A stretch of DNA of 64,000 bases, taken from NCBI RefSeq assembly GCF_024494595.1, contig NZ_JANHDI010000010.1, positions 124,001-188,000 of the forward strand, read 5' to 3'. Position numbers and translations under genes: made by a program. The notes beneath the pieces were generated by a model that was not told the origin of the DNA, made no database searches, and saw nothing but the letters and a program-made list of their open reading frames with translations. Below, piece after piece: positions 7,872 to 17,081 of this stretch. The stretch comes from Halobellus rarus (lineage in GTDB: Archaea; Halobacteriota; Halobacteria; Halobacteriales; Haloferacaceae). The first letter of the stretch is position 1, and every line of letters begins with the position of its first letter.

Positions 7872-10757
7872 TCACCGCCCGAACTCGACGCCCCGGATCT
7901 CGAACCGCGCACCGCCCTCCGAGCCCTCGGTGAGACTGATCTCCCACCCGTGTTCCTCGACGACGCGCTCGACGATGTTCAGCCCGAACCCCGTCCCCTC
8001 GTCGGCGGTCGAGTAGCCCATCTCGAACACGTCCGGGCGGCTGTCGGGCGGGATTCCCGGCCCGTCGTCTTCGACGTAAAACCCGTCGTCGAGTTCGCCG
8101 ACGACGACCGTCACGTCCTCGCCGCCGTGTTCGACGGCGTTCCGGAACAGGTTCTCGAAGAGTTGCTGCAGGCGGCTGCGGTCGCCGCTGATCGTTCGCT
8201 CGATCCCGGAGCGAAGCGTCGCGTCCGCGGTCGCGACGTTCTTCCAGCAGGTCCCGAGGAACCGGTCTAGCTCGACCGACTCGCGCTCGATCACGCTGGT
8301 CCCGTTGCGCGCGAGCGTGAGCAGATCGTTGATCAGGGTATTCATTCGGTCGTGCATCCGCTCGACGGCTTCGAGGTGTTCGCTGTCGCACTCCTCGCGG
8401 GCGAGTTGGAGTCGCCCCTCCGCGACGTTGAGCGGGTTGCGGAGGTCGTGGCTGACGACAGACGCGAATTCGGCCATCTGCTGCTCGCGCTGCTTGCGGT
8501 CGGAGATGTCGCGAGCGATGCTCAGTACCGCCCTCTCAGCCTGGTACGTGATCAGACTGGAGTTGATTTCGACGGGTATCCGCTCGCCGTCGGCCGTCTC
8601 GTGAGCGGTCTCGAAGACCTGCATCCCGTCCTCCGGCATATCTTCGATGAGCGCCGTGATCTCGCCGTCTTCGAGCCCGACGTCGATGTCGTGGGGTCGC
8701 ATCGAGAGCAGTTCCGATCGCGAGTAGCCGAGGGTCTCCACCGCCGCGTCGTTGACAGCGTGGAACCGTTCGTCGAGGCCGATAACCCACGCCGAGTCGT
8801 TCATCCCGTTGAAGAGCTCCGAGGCGTCCTCGCGGGCCCGCTGGAGTTGCCGCTCGCGCTCCCGCTGCTCGGTGACGTCCTGGACGGCACCGCGGAGCGT
8901 CACGACGTCGCCGTCTTCGACCGTCGGCACGCCCTGCACGCGGAGCCAGCGGGTCTCGTCGGTCGAGCCGCGGCACCGGACCTCGACGTCGAAGGGATCG
9001 CCGCTATCGAGCGCCGTCTCGACGGCGTCGGCGACGATCTGACGATCCGCCTCGTGGTAGGCGTCGAGGGCGACCTCCAGGGAGAGGTCCGTGTCGCGAT
9101 CGACGCCGAACAGCTCGTAGAGCTGGTCGGTCCAGAACACCTCCATCGTGTCGGGGTCGAGTTCCCAACCGCCCACGTCGGCGATGCGCTCGGTCCGTTC
9201 GAGCAGTTCGCGCATCCGCTCGAACTCGCGCTCGCGAGCGCGCCGGTCGGTGATGTCGCGGGTCACGCCGACGACGCCCTCGACGGAGCCGTCCGCGACG
9301 AGCGGAGTGAGCCGGTACTCGAGCACGCCGGGACCGTACTCGGCGATCGGCGTTTCGATCTCGCCGCGGAGTTCCTCGCGGTCGCCGTCGAGGAGATCGC
9401 GGTACGGATCGCCGTCCGCCTCGTCTCTGATCGTTTCGATCAGCGTGCTCGGCTCGCCTTCGAGCGCGTCCGGGGTCGTCCCGTAGAGTTCGGCCATCCG
9501 CTCGTTCACGAGGTCGAAGCGACCCTCCTCGTCGTAGATGCAGGCGGCCTCCTGCATCATGTTGACCATCTGTTCGTAGCGCCGGAGCGCCCGTTCTCGC
9601 GCCTTCCGCCGGCTGATGTCCCGAGAGATGACGATGAACCGACCCTCCCCGTCGTCGGTGGGGAGTCGAGTGAGGTGAACCTTCACCGGGAAGCGCTCGC
9701 CGTCGGCGCGTCTGAACGCCGTCTCGACCTCGTGGCGCTCGCCGACGTCCATTCCGTCCCAGGTTTCGCGGAGTTCCTCGGGGTCGCTCTCCTGGTCGAC
9801 GTCCCACACCTTCTGTCCGATCAGTTCTCCCCGGGATCGATCGAACGCCTCACAGAACCGCCGGTTCACGTCGGTGATCGTCCCCTCGTCGGTGTGGACG
9901 TCGATCATATCCGGCGAGTTCTCGAACAGCGCTTCGAGACGGGCCGTGGTCCGCTCGAGCCGCTCTTCGCGCTCCTTTCGCTCGGTGACGTCGGTGATGA
10001 ACCCCTCGAGTGCGACCACCGACTCGTCGCGGCGAACGCTGCGTCCCCGTTCCCACACCCACCTGATCGCGCCGTCGTCGGTGACGATCCGGTAGGTGGC
10101 CTCGAACGTGCCGTCGCCCGCGAGCGCGTCCTGGACGGTCTCCCACACCTGCTCGCGGTCGTCGGGGTGGACGACGTCCTCGCCCCACTGTACCTCGTTG
10201 CGTTCTAGCTCGACGGCCGCGTAGCCGGAGAGCGCCTCGACTTCGCCCTCGACGGTCTCCATCGGCCACGCGGGCGCGTTCCGACAGCGATAGACCATCC
10301 CCGGGAGGTTGTCGATGAGCGTCTCCAGGCGACGGGTCCGTTCGGTCAGGAGTCGGTGTGACTGGTGCGCGTCGACGGCGTTGACGATCCGGTTCGCGAG
10401 CAGTTCGTACTGTTCGGACCCCGTCCCCTTCTGGAGGTAGTCGGTCACGCCGGCGGAGATGGCGTCGCTGGCGACCTCCTCGGACCCTTTTCCCGTATAG
10501 AGGATGAACGGCAGTTCCGGGTAGTCCTCGCGGACGGCTTCGAGGAATTCGATGCCGTCGGGTCCCGGCATATCGTAGTCCGAGACGAGACAGTCGACGT
10601 CGTGGTCGGCGAGGACGTCCAGTCCCGCGTCCGCGTCGCGCGCGGCTCGAACCGCGATCCGGGCGTCGACGCGTTCGAGGAACGTCGCCGTCAACTCCGT
10701 GAAATCCGGGTCGTCGTCGACGTGGAGGACGTCGATCGTATCGGGCGTGTCGGTCAT
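7872..10757 (-). CDS. Multi-PAS sensor histidine kinase with N-terminal receiver domain
   Basis: A 961-residue soluble signalling kinase. Order: receiver domain (about residues 8-125; phospho-acceptor Asp60 in SDYDMPGPDG, switch Lys in LQKGTG); five PAS/PAC sensor units separated by short coiled linkers (about 150-270, 280-390, 400-515, 520-640, 645-765), several ending in DITDR- or DVTER-like PAC motifs; HisKA with the phosphorylated His in VVSHDLRNPL; and HATPase_c with N box LFENLFRNAVEHG, G1 DDGPGIP and G2 GTGFGLNIV. There are no membrane helices, so it reads a cytoplasmic cue, perhaps redox or light. No separate response regulator is nearby. I start at ATG 10757 (MTDTPDTIDVLHVDDDPDF); the extension to 10787 adds 10 unlikely residues. 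Confidence 0.93.
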   Translation of the reverse strand: MTDTPDTIDVLHVDDDPDFTELTATFLERVDARIAVRAARDADAGLDVLADHDVDCLVSDYDMPGPDGIEFLEAVREDYPELPFILYTGKGSEEVASDAISAGVTDYLQKGTGSEQYELLANRIVNAVDAHQSHRLLTERTRRLETLIDNLPGMVYRCRNAPAWPMETVEGEVEALSGYAAVELERNEVQWGEDVVHPDDREQVWETVQDALAGDGTFEATYRIVTDDGAIRWVWERGRSVRRDESVVALEGFITDVTERKEREERLERTTARLEALFENSPDMIDVHTDEGTITDVNRRFCEAFDRSRGELIGQKVWDVDQESDPEELRETWDGMDVGERHEVETAFRRADGERFPVKVHLTRLPTDDGEGRFIVISRDISRRKARERALRRYEQMVNMMQEAACIYDEEGRFDLVNERMAELYGTTPDALEGEPSTLIETIRDEADGDPYRDLLDGDREELRGEIETPIAEYGPGVLEYRLTPLVADGSVEGVVGVTRDITDRRAREREFERMRELLERTERIADVGGWELDPDTMEVFWTDQLYELFGVDRDTDLSLEVALDAYHEADRQIVADAVETALDSGDPFDVEVRCRGSTDETRWLRVQGVPTVEDGDVVTLRGAVQDVTEQRERERQLQRAREDASELFNGMNDSAWVIGLDERFHAVNDAAVETLGYSRSELLSMRPHDIDVGLEDGEITALIEDMPEDGMQVFETAHETADGERIPVEINSSLITYQAERAVLSIARDISDRKQREQQMAEFASVVSHDLRNPLNVAEGRLQLAREECDSEHLEAVERMHDRMNTLINDLLTLARNGTSVIERESVELDRFLGTCWKNVATADATLRSGIERTISGDRSRLQQLFENLFRNAVEHGGEDVTVVVGELDDGFYVEDDGPGIPPDSRPDVFEMGYSTADEGTGFGLNIVERVVEEHGWEISLTEGSEGGARFEIRGVEFGR

Positions 10758-10898
10758 ACCTGCATGCTCGTTGGGACAGCCTCGCACGGGGGAAACTTAA
10801 GCGGTCGTCATCGTGCGGGGGGCGAACTGACCGGGGCGACGCCAGCGGACCTCACGAAGCGAGAGACTGCCGGACCGCGTTCACTTCAGAGCGGATTC

Positions 10899-12512
10899 TC
10901 AGAGATCGTGCCGCCGAACGAGCGCCAGCGCGACGCTCCCGAGGGAGGCCGCACCGGCGAGCAGTCGCAACTGGAAGCGGACCGGATTCGTCGCGATTTG
11001 AGAGGTGAGGGCCGCGAGGACCGCGACTGCGATCAGGAACCAGACGAGGGCGTAGCTTCGGCCCTCGACGTCGCGGTCCTCGTATCTGGACACGTAGGGG
11101 AGAAGCGTCGGGAACGCGGTGATGAACCCCAGGACGACCGGGAGGTTCAGCGCTGCGAAAATCGCCCCCACCGACGGCGATCCGCTCGCGGTCGCGACGG
11201 TGATCGCTCGGGACAGGAACCACACCGACACGGTCTCGACGTACAGGCCGACGGCGATCCAGAGGTTCTCGTGCGTCAGCGGCTGCGGCTCCCGCGAGCG
11301 GTTGGCGACCCACCAGCCGAGGCCGAGAACCAGCGGCCAGCAGAGCGCGAACGCGTACTCGACCGGCGACGTACCCGGAGCGGAGACGGCGAAGACGTAC
11401 GCGGCCGACGCGAGGACCGCGAACAGCGGCAGCGCGACGAACCCGGCGGGGCGCGCGATCGGCGCGCCCTCGGTCGTCTCTCGACCCTCCCAGGCGTCGA
11501 GGAAGTGCGGCAGTCGCTGGAGTTCGCGGACCCACAGCCAGAGGAAGAACGTCCCGGCGAACCCCAGCATCGCGACCAGCCCCGAGAGCCCCCAGACCGT
11601 CACCCACGCGTCGAGGCCGAGTTCGAGGATCGATCCACCGAGGAGCGCGAGAGACGGTCTCGCCATCTGCGATCCCAGCGTCACGGCGAAGAAGAGGTAC
11701 CCCGTCGCGACGAACGCGCCGAGCACGACGAACGTCGTCAGAAAGAGCCCCTGGACGCTCCGGGAGACGTTCTCCAGCGAATCGAGCAGATATCGCTCGA
11801 GGTCGAACTCGACGTCCAGCACCTGTCCCCGACTCGGCCCGATCGTCAGCCGGGGCGAGACGGCCGCGACGACGGCCCAGCCGAGAAAGAGCAGGTCCGG
11901 GAGGGGGTACGCGTAGACGAACAGTTGCGAGATGACGCCCGAGAGAAACACCGGGAAGGTCAGGAGGATGCCGACGGCGGCGAGGTACGCCACGCGCCCG
12001 GCGACGCCGACGAGTCCCTCGCGGGCGAAATCCGCCCGAAGCTCCTCTGAGACGTCGCGGTGGGGCGAGACGAGTTGAAGGACCTCGACGCCGTTCCCTT
12101 CCGGGTCGAACAACGACCACCCGCGGACCCGGCTCAGATACCACAGCATCGCGGCCGCGCTCGCGATCATCAGCACGGCGATGCCGGCCGTGAGTCGAAC
12201 GCCCTCGACGTACTCGAAGAGGAGTCCGGCGCTCACCGCCGACGCGGTGAAGACCGCTCGGAACCCGCGCGCCTCGGATTGCAGCCAGTCGAGGTACGTG
12301 TACACGAGCGGCGTGAACGTGTAGAAGACCGTCGCGAACAGCAGCCAGGTCGTCGCCGCGGCGACGGACTCCGGACCGACAGTACCTCCGAGGAGCGAGA
12401 CGAGCGGGACGAGAACGTCTTCGGGGAGTCGAGCCAACAGGTCGGAGACCGCCGCGCCGCCGATCCAGACGTTCGGCGAACGCAGGGCCGACGAACCGAA
12501 CCCGGGAGCCAT
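10899..12512 (-). CDS. Polytopic membrane protein of unknown function
   Basis: 537 residues with about twelve hydrophobic segments and no motif I recognise. Segments include the early ATTWLLFATVFYTFTPLVY and VYAYPLPDLLFLGWAVVAAV, and a last pair near the C-terminus (YALVWFLIAVAVLAALTS). An Arg/Asp-rich loop lies between the early and middle helices. It looks like a conserved haloarchaeal transporter-like or structural membrane protein. It is flanked by the kinase gene and a small-protein gene on the same strand, with gaps of about 140 and 106 nt, so it is probably its own transcription unit. A second, overlapping minus-strand frame here is Arg/Gly-rich and is a shadow. Confidence 0.75.
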   Translation of the reverse strand: MAPGFGSSALRSPNVWIGGAAVSDLLARLPEDVLVPLVSLLGGTVGPESVAAATTWLLFATVFYTFTPLVYTYLDWLQSEARGFRAVFTASAVSAGLLFEYVEGVRLTAGIAVLMIASAAAMLWYLSRVRGWSLFDPEGNGVEVLQLVSPHRDVSEELRADFAREGLVGVAGRVAYLAAVGILLTFPVFLSGVISQLFVYAYPLPDLLFLGWAVVAAVSPRLTIGPSRGQVLDVEFDLERYLLDSLENVSRSVQGLFLTTFVVLGAFVATGYLFFAVTLGSQMARPSLALLGGSILELGLDAWVTVWGLSGLVAMLGFAGTFFLWLWVRELQRLPHFLDAWEGRETTEGAPIARPAGFVALPLFAVLASAAYVFAVSAPGTSPVEYAFALCWPLVLGLGWWVANRSREPQPLTHENLWIAVGLYVETVSVWFLSRAITVATASGSPSVGAIFAALNLPVVLGFITAFPTLLPYVSRYEDRDVEGRSYALVWFLIAVAVLAALTSQIATNPVRFQLRLLAGAASLGSVALALVRRHDL

Positions 12513-12618
12513 CGCCCTGGCGTTGACCGGTCAGGGCCATCAATTTTGACTCACAGGAACGAGCGCTCCGGGAGCGGGAGACGACGTCACGACGCCGGCG
12601 AGAGACGGCGACGGACCG

Positions 12619-12831
12619 CTATTCGAGGTAGCCGAGCTCTTCGAGTCGGGATTCGAGGTCCTCGTCGAGTTCGACCGCCGACAGCGTGTCGCTGAGCTGT
12701 TCGTTGCGAACGCGGACGACGTCGAGCAGTTGCATCGCCGTGCGGAGTTTGTAGTGGACCTCCTCGTCGTCCGTCTGTTCGATGGCGCTTTCCAGAAGCG
12801 ATTTGATCGTCTCCGAGGTGTCGGAAGTCAT
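12619..12831 (-). CDS. Small acidic helical protein, conserved haloarchaeal type
   Basis: 70 residues, beginning MTSDTSETIKSLLESAIEQ, strongly acidic and almost wholly helical (TAMQLLDVVRVRNEQLSD, ending LEELGYLE). There are no cysteines or membrane helix. The start at ATG 12831 follows a weak ACTTTTAC TATA element about 33 nt upstream, which favours it over the longer 117-residue reading from further upstream. It may be a dimeric regulatory or structural helix bundle. The function is not recognised. Confidence 0.65.
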   Translation of the reverse strand: MTSDTSETIKSLLESAIEQTDDEEVHYKLRTAMQLLDVVRVRNEQLSDTLSAVELDEDLESRLEELGYLE

Positions 12832-12941
12832 CAGTGTCGGTTCGGAACCGGTGGGGTAAAAGTGACGCTCATCGACACAAGAATTCGTCCCAATCGCACG
12901 CTCGAACGACGGCGGGTGCCCGGGGACCGAGCACACGGAGT

Positions 12942-13781
12942 TCACCGAAACTCGTAGAAAACGACGCCGCACGTCTCACACGCCAGGACGTTCGAACGAT
13001 CGTCCGTGGTTCCGGAGAGCGTGTGCCCGCAACAGTCCTCCGGCGTGGTCTCGACGACGTCGGCGTCGCAGATCGGGCAGGTCTCGAGGAACGCACAGAG
13101 AGCGTGCGCGGCCAGGCCTCGGATTTCGGGCCGAAGGTCGGTTTCGGCGAGCGCGCGGGCCGCGGCGACCTCCGCGACCGCGACCGGTCGGCGGAGCCAC
13201 GTCGTCGACCCGTCGACGCCGGTGACGACGAGGAACGTCTCCGAGCCGGTCCGCTCGACGCGCGCCGACTCGACGCGGGCCAACGCGTCGCGGACGGCGT
13301 CGACGAGTCGATCGTCCGAGTCCGCCGCGAGCGCGTCCATCTCGCGCCGCCACGCCGACGCGAACGCCTCGGTCGGTTCGAGGTGTTCGCCATCGACGTC
13401 GACGACGCCGACCGCGACGAGTTCGCGGAGGACGTCGTCCCCGTCGACACCGTCAGTCCCGTTGCCGTCGGCCCCATCGAGGTCACCGAGCGTCTCCGAG
13501 GGGGCAGTGTGCGCGAAGTAGTCGCCCGGGAGCCGCGCCACGAGACGCGGCGCGAACCGGGGCGTGTACGGGATCAGATAGCCGCGGAACCAGATCGCGA
13601 CGAGGCCGACGAACGCGACGAGCGCGGGAGCCACTAGCGCGACGCCGTCGGCGAGCGGGGTGGCCACCAGCGCGACGACGCCGGTGAGCACGGCCAGGAC
13701 GACCACGTTGACCACCGTGCAGGGCCAACAGCGGCCGTCGCCGGTGTGTTCGGGCCGACGGAGTCGGGGGAGTGCGGTCAT
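12942..13781 (-). CDS. Membrane-anchored protein with C-terminal zinc ribbon
   Basis: 279 residues. The N-terminus has an isolated CWPC, then two adjacent hydrophobic helices (about residues 20-70; VVNVVVLAVLTGVVALV and APALVAFVGLVAIWF). A hydrophilic domain of about 150 residues follows, and a zinc-binding tail with CPICDAD, CCGH and CETCG. I start at ATG 13781 (MTALPRLRRPEHTG); the longer reading adds Arg-rich residues from the spacer. The function is unknown. The next gene upstream on this strand ends about 23 nt away, so the two may be co-transcribed. Confidence 0.75.
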   Translation of the reverse strand: MTALPRLRRPEHTGDGRCWPCTVVNVVVLAVLTGVVALVATPLADGVALVAPALVAFVGLVAIWFRGYLIPYTPRFAPRLVARLPGDYFAHTAPSETLGDLDGADGNGTDGVDGDDVLRELVAVGVVDVDGEHLEPTEAFASAWRREMDALAADSDDRLVDAVRDALARVESARVERTGSETFLVVTGVDGSTTWLRRPVAVAEVAAARALAETDLRPEIRGLAAHALCAFLETCPICDADVVETTPEDCCGHTLSGTTDDRSNVLACETCGVVFYEFR

Positions 13782-13803
13782 CGATCGGCGGGCAGGACCG
13801 CCC

Positions 13804-14475
13804 TCATTTCTCCGATACCTCCGCAAGCGCTTCGAGCACGCCGTCGGCGAAGGAGCCCTCGGTCCTGACGTCCGCCCGCGAAGCGGCGGTCTCGTCGGCG
13901 TTGGCGACGGCGTAGGAGCGGCCGACGGCGTCGAACAGTTCCGCGTCGTTCGCCGAGTCGCCGATCGCGACGAACTCCTCGGGGTCTCGGTCCAGCAGTT
14001 CGCAGGCGCGGCGCAGGCCGGTCGCTTTGCTCACCGACGACGACTTGACGTGGTATGCGTACCCGGAATCGACGATGGTCTGTCCGTACTCGGTCGCGAG
14101 ATCGTCGAGGAGTTCCAGCGGCACCGACCGCGTCACCGAGAGCTCCGTCTCCCGCCAGCGGTTGTGCATATCAGGTTCGGGCCAGCCCGGTGGATATCCT
14201 GCTTCGCGGAGGCGTCCGGCGACCTCTCGCGCCGCCGTCGAATCACCCGCGACGGTGAGGTCGCCGTCGACGAGGATGACGCCGCCGTTCTCGGCGATCA
14301 CCCGTTCGGGGATCCCCAGGAACGTACAGAGCGCGACGGGGTAGGCGAACGATTTCCCGGTCGCTAAGACGACCGGCTCCTCCCACTCCCGGAGCGGGCC
14401 GAACAGGCGCTCGTCGATCCCGCCCGCCGACCTCGTCATCGTGCCGTCGATGTCGATTGCGATCGGGCGGCTCAT
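13804..14475 (-). CDS. Phosphoglycolate phosphatase (archaeal HAD family)
   Basis: A 223-residue HAD-superfamily phosphatase. The nucleophile motif is AIDIDGTMT near residue 6. The second motif Ser/Thr lies in VVLATGKS, the Lys region in VSKATGLRRAC, and the acidic motif in AIGDSANDAELF. The cap domain and length match the archaeal phosphoglycolate phosphatase group (Thermoplasma TA0175 type), which removes phosphate from 2-phosphoglycolate. Start ATG 14475 places the nucleophile where the family has it. Other sugar phosphates are possible substrates. Confidence 0.85.
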   Translation of the reverse strand: MSRPIAIDIDGTMTRSAGGIDERLFGPLREWEEPVVLATGKSFAYPVALCTFLGIPERVIAENGGVILVDGDLTVAGDSTAAREVAGRLREAGYPPGWPEPDMHNRWRETELSVTRSVPLELLDDLATEYGQTIVDSGYAYHVKSSSVSKATGLRRACELLDRDPEEFVAIGDSANDAELFDAVGRSYAVANADETAASRADVRTEGSFADGVLEALAEVSEK

Positions 14476-14980
14476 CGGTTTCCGATGGGAAGCGAAGCGC
14501 ATCGTGGTCGTTCGAGCGTGCGATGCGCCGTCGACCCCACAGTCGAGCGTGCCCGCCGCCCCACGAAATCGGAGGGCGTCGTCGGGATTCGAGACGTCCC
14601 GTACGTGGGCGTGATCTGACGGGGGTGCATCGGTCGCGTGGAATGTCGAATCGGTTTCCTGGGGGTCCGAGGAATGCGTCTCCCCCGGACGAACTCGTTC
14701 GGACTCATTCTGCTGTGGGCGGTGTACGAGGCCCAGTACCGATAAAGACGGCGACGGGCGGGCGTCGGCATCCGCCGGTGATCGTGCTGGATGGGGCCGC
14801 GGTATCGGAGCAACGATCGACCACCAGCCCGCCGCTGTACCCCGTTACGGCCTCGGGTCGACGACGGCGGTGGATCGTTCCTTCCGAGGGCGATCATCGT
14901 CTTTGGTGACATTTTTATTTTCACTCCAGGTGTAGATAGTAACCAAAGAGTTAAGTTTTTTCACTATCGATTCTCGCACT
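14476..14980. other. Intergenic region ahead of phnD; no convincing gene
   Basis: Two overlapping opposite-strand frames of 150 codons exist here but both are Arg/Pro/Ser-rich shadows without start signals. The last 80 nt turn sharply A/T-rich and carry the phnD promoter. I see no RNA gene. Confidence 0.6.
14948..14961 (+). promoter_or_regulatory. phnD: Probable promoter of the phn operon
   Basis: GAGTTAAGTTTTTT lies 20-33 nt before ATG 14981 in an A/T-rich patch, matching the spacing for a leaderless transcript. A second A/T run (ACATTTTTATTTTC, about 14909-14922) lies upstream and could be an activator site or second promoter. Confidence 0.45.
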
Positions 14981-16198
14981 ATGCGTCAGGTGGATCGACG
15001 AAAGTTTGTCAGTGGCATTGGTGCTGCGACGCTCGCGGGCGTCGCGGGATGTAGCAGCGGCGGAAGCGGCGGCGACTCGGGCGGAGATTCCGGAGGCAGC
15101 GGCGACAGCGGCGGGGATTCGAGCGGTGACTCCGGCGGCGACGGCGACGACGGCGGTTCCGACGCGCCGGCTCACACCGACCCCTCGACGTATCCGGAGT
15201 TCGACCCCTCGAGCCCCGAGTTCCCGCAGCTGACCAGCACGCTGCTCGACGCCGGCTTCGAGACCGGCGCGATGTCGGATCTAGAGCGGATGCAGGAGAA
15301 TCCCCGGGACGAACCGCGCTACGGACAGCCGGTGGCCGAGACTCCCGACGACGAGAGCGAGTGGCTCGACCCCGACACCCTCGAGTTCTCGCTGACGCCG
15401 ACGGAAGACCCGACGGTCTACGAGGAAACGCTCCGCCCGCTGCTGGACAACATCGAAGAGGAGACCGGTAAGACAGTCAACTACGCCTCACTGGACTCCT
15501 ACGCCGCGCAGGTCGAGGCGATGCGTTCCGAGCGGCTTCACCTGGCCGGCTTCTCGACGGGTGCGGTCCCGTACGCGGTGAACATCGCCGACGCGGTGCC
15601 GTTCAGCGTGCAGATCGACGGCAGCGGCGAGAACGGCTCGTTCGGCTACCGCCTCTGGCTGATCACGCAGGTCGACAACCCCGACATCGGCTCGCTCGAG
15701 GACCTCAAGGGCGAGCCGATGCAGAACGTCGCTCACGCCGACCCCTCGTCGAACTCCGGGAACCTCGCGCCGCGCGCGCTGTTCGCCAACGAGGGCGTCG
15801 TCCCCGAGGAGGACTACGAAGTCAGCTACTCCGGCGGTCACCAGCAGAGCTCCCTCGGCGTCGCCAACGACGACTACGAGGCCGCGCCGGTCTGTTCGAC
15901 CTGTATCGCCCGCGTCATTCGCGACGATCAGATTGATCCGACCCAGCTCAAGTGCATCTGGGCCTCCGATCCGTTCCCGACGACGGCGTTCTCGTACGTC
16001 AACACGCTCCACCCGGACATCCAGGAGGGCGTCCGGAAGGCGTTCATCGATTACGACTACCAGGGCACCTCGATCGCCGAGGAGTTCGAAGGCCGGGGTA
16101 CCTGGGTCGAAATCGACTACGCGACCGTGTGGGACATCATCCTCCAAATCCAGGAATCGCTCGACGTCGAGTACGAGACGGGCAACCTCTCGGAGTAA
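14981..16198 (+). CDS. phnD: Phosphonate/phosphite/phosphate-type ABC importer, substrate-binding lipoprotein
   Basis: A 405-residue secreted binding protein. The Tat signal has twin Arg (DRRKFVSGIG) and a lipobox (GVAGCSS) with the lipidated Cys at about residue 24. A Ser/Gly/Asp linker of about 40 residues follows, as in haloarchaeal surface lipoproteins. The PhnD-like core has LTPTEDPTVYEETLRPLLD, a Ser-rich ligand loop (HADPSSNSGNLAPRALF) and GHQQSSLGVANDDYEAAPV. It captures an oxyanion such as phosphonate, phosphite or phosphate outside the cell and hands it to the PhnE permeases. It is first in a four-gene operon. No C-P lyase genes are in the window, so the true ligand is open. Confidence 0.9.
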   Translation: MRQVDRRKFVSGIGAATLAGVAGCSSGGSGGDSGGDSGGSGDSGGDSSGDSGGDGDDGGSDAPAHTDPSTYPEFDPSSPEFPQLTSTLLDAGFETGAMSDLERMQENPRDEPRYGQPVAETPDDESEWLDPDTLEFSLTPTEDPTVYEETLRPLLDNIEEETGKTVNYASLDSYAAQVEAMRSERLHLAGFSTGAVPYAVNIADAVPFSVQIDGSGENGSFGYRLWLITQVDNPDIGSLEDLKGEPMQNVAHADPSSNSGNLAPRALFANEGVVPEEDYEVSYSGGHQQSSLGVANDDYEAAPVCSTCIARVIRDDQIDPTQLKCIWASDPFPTTAFSYVNTLHPDIQEGVRKAFIDYDYQGTSIAEEFEGRGTWVEIDYATVWDIILQIQESLDVEYETGNLSE

Positions 16199-16248
16199 TC
16201 GGCGGTTCTCCCCGCTCACTCGTTTAGTCCAACAACATTATCGTAGAT

Positions 16249-17079
16249 ATGCTCTCAGTAACTGACTTACAGAAGACGTACCCTTCGGGTGACGAGGCCC
16301 TCAAAGGCGTCTCGCTCGACGTGACAGGTAGCGAGACGGTAGCGATGATCGGCCCCAGCGGAGCCGGGAAGAGTACGTTCATTCGATGCGTGAACCGACT
16401 CACTGAACCGACCGGCGGGAGCGTCGAACTCGACGGGCTCGAAATAACGGGGCTCTCGGGCAAAGAGCTCCGGAACGCACGCCGCGATATGGGGATGATC
16501 TTCCAGGAGTACAACCTCATCGAGCGGCTCACCGTCATGGAGAACGTCCTCTCCGGACGACTCGGATACGTGAGCACCTGGGACGCGTTCCGGCGGAAGT
16601 TCGCCGGCGACGACATCGAACGCGCGTACGAGGTCCTAGACCGCGTCGGACTCGGAGGCCACGAGAACAACCGGGCCGACGAACTCTCCGGCGGGCAGCG
16701 TCAGCGCGTCGGCATCGCGCGGGCGATCCTCCAGCGGCCGAAGATCCTGCTCGTCGACGAACCGACGAGCAGCCTCGACCCCGAGTCCTCGCGGGCGGTG
16801 ATGGACCTCCTCACAGAGATCGCCGCCGAAGACGACATCCCGGTGTTGATCAACATCCACGAGGTCGACCTCGCAGAGGAGTACGCCGGCCGAATCGTCG
16901 GACTGCGCGACGGTCAGAAGGTCTTCGAGGGAGGACCGGACGATCTCGACGAGACCGCCCGCGGCCAGATCTACCGCGGCGAGGAAATTCCGGAGGGTGC
17001 GGGCCCGACAGGGAAGGTAGCGGAGGCCGGGACCCCCGGAGAGTCCTCGCAGGAAGAAGGTCAAATCAGGCGGGGCTAG
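16249..17079 (+). CDS. phnC: Phosphonate-type ABC importer, ATP-binding subunit
   Basis: A 276-residue ABC ATPase driving PhnE transport. Walker A is GPSGAGKST, the Q loop is in [14 protein letters not shown], the signature is [14 protein letters not shown], Walker B is [12 protein letters not shown], and the switch His is in [12 protein letters not shown]. These sequences around the Q loop and signature are the PhnC pattern. The extra acidic C-terminal tail of about 20 residues is a halophile feature. It sits 50 nt after phnD and 2 nt before phnE. Confidence 0.95.
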   Translation: MLSVTDLQKTYPSGDEALKGVSLDVTGSETVAMIGPSGAGKSTFIRCVNRLTEPTGGSVELDGLEITGLSGKELRNARRDMGMIFQEYNLIERLTVMENVLSGRLGYVSTWDAFRRKFAGDDIERAYEVLDRVGLGGHENNRADELSGGQRQRVGIARAILQRPKILLVDEPTSSLDPESSRAVMDLLTEIAAEDDIPVLINIHEVDLAEEYAGRIVGLRDGQKVFEGGPDDLDETARGQIYRGEEIPEGAGPTGKVAEAGTPGESSQEEGQIRRG

Positions 17080-17081
17080 CT

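Noticed and set aside
8352-10208. 618-codon plus-strand frame
   Set aside because: Antisense to the histidine kinase, whose REC, PAS, HisKA and HATPase domains are clear. No real start or family.
10852-12543. 563-codon minus-strand frame overlapping the membrane gene
   Set aside because: Same strand, other frame; Arg/Gly-rich with no hydrophobic pattern, while the 537-residue frame gives regular membrane helices.
14457-14924. Two overlapping 150-codon frames on opposite strands
   Set aside because: Both are Arg/Pro/Ser-rich, lack start signals, and cannot both be genes; treated as spacer.
15050-15165. Repetitive GGCGACTC/GGCGGAGATTC-like DNA in phnD (and a similar stretch in ugpB, 19,795-19,860)
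   Set aside because: It encodes the Ser/Gly/Asp linker after the lipobox, a normal haloarchaeal surface-lipoprotein feature, not a separate repeat element.
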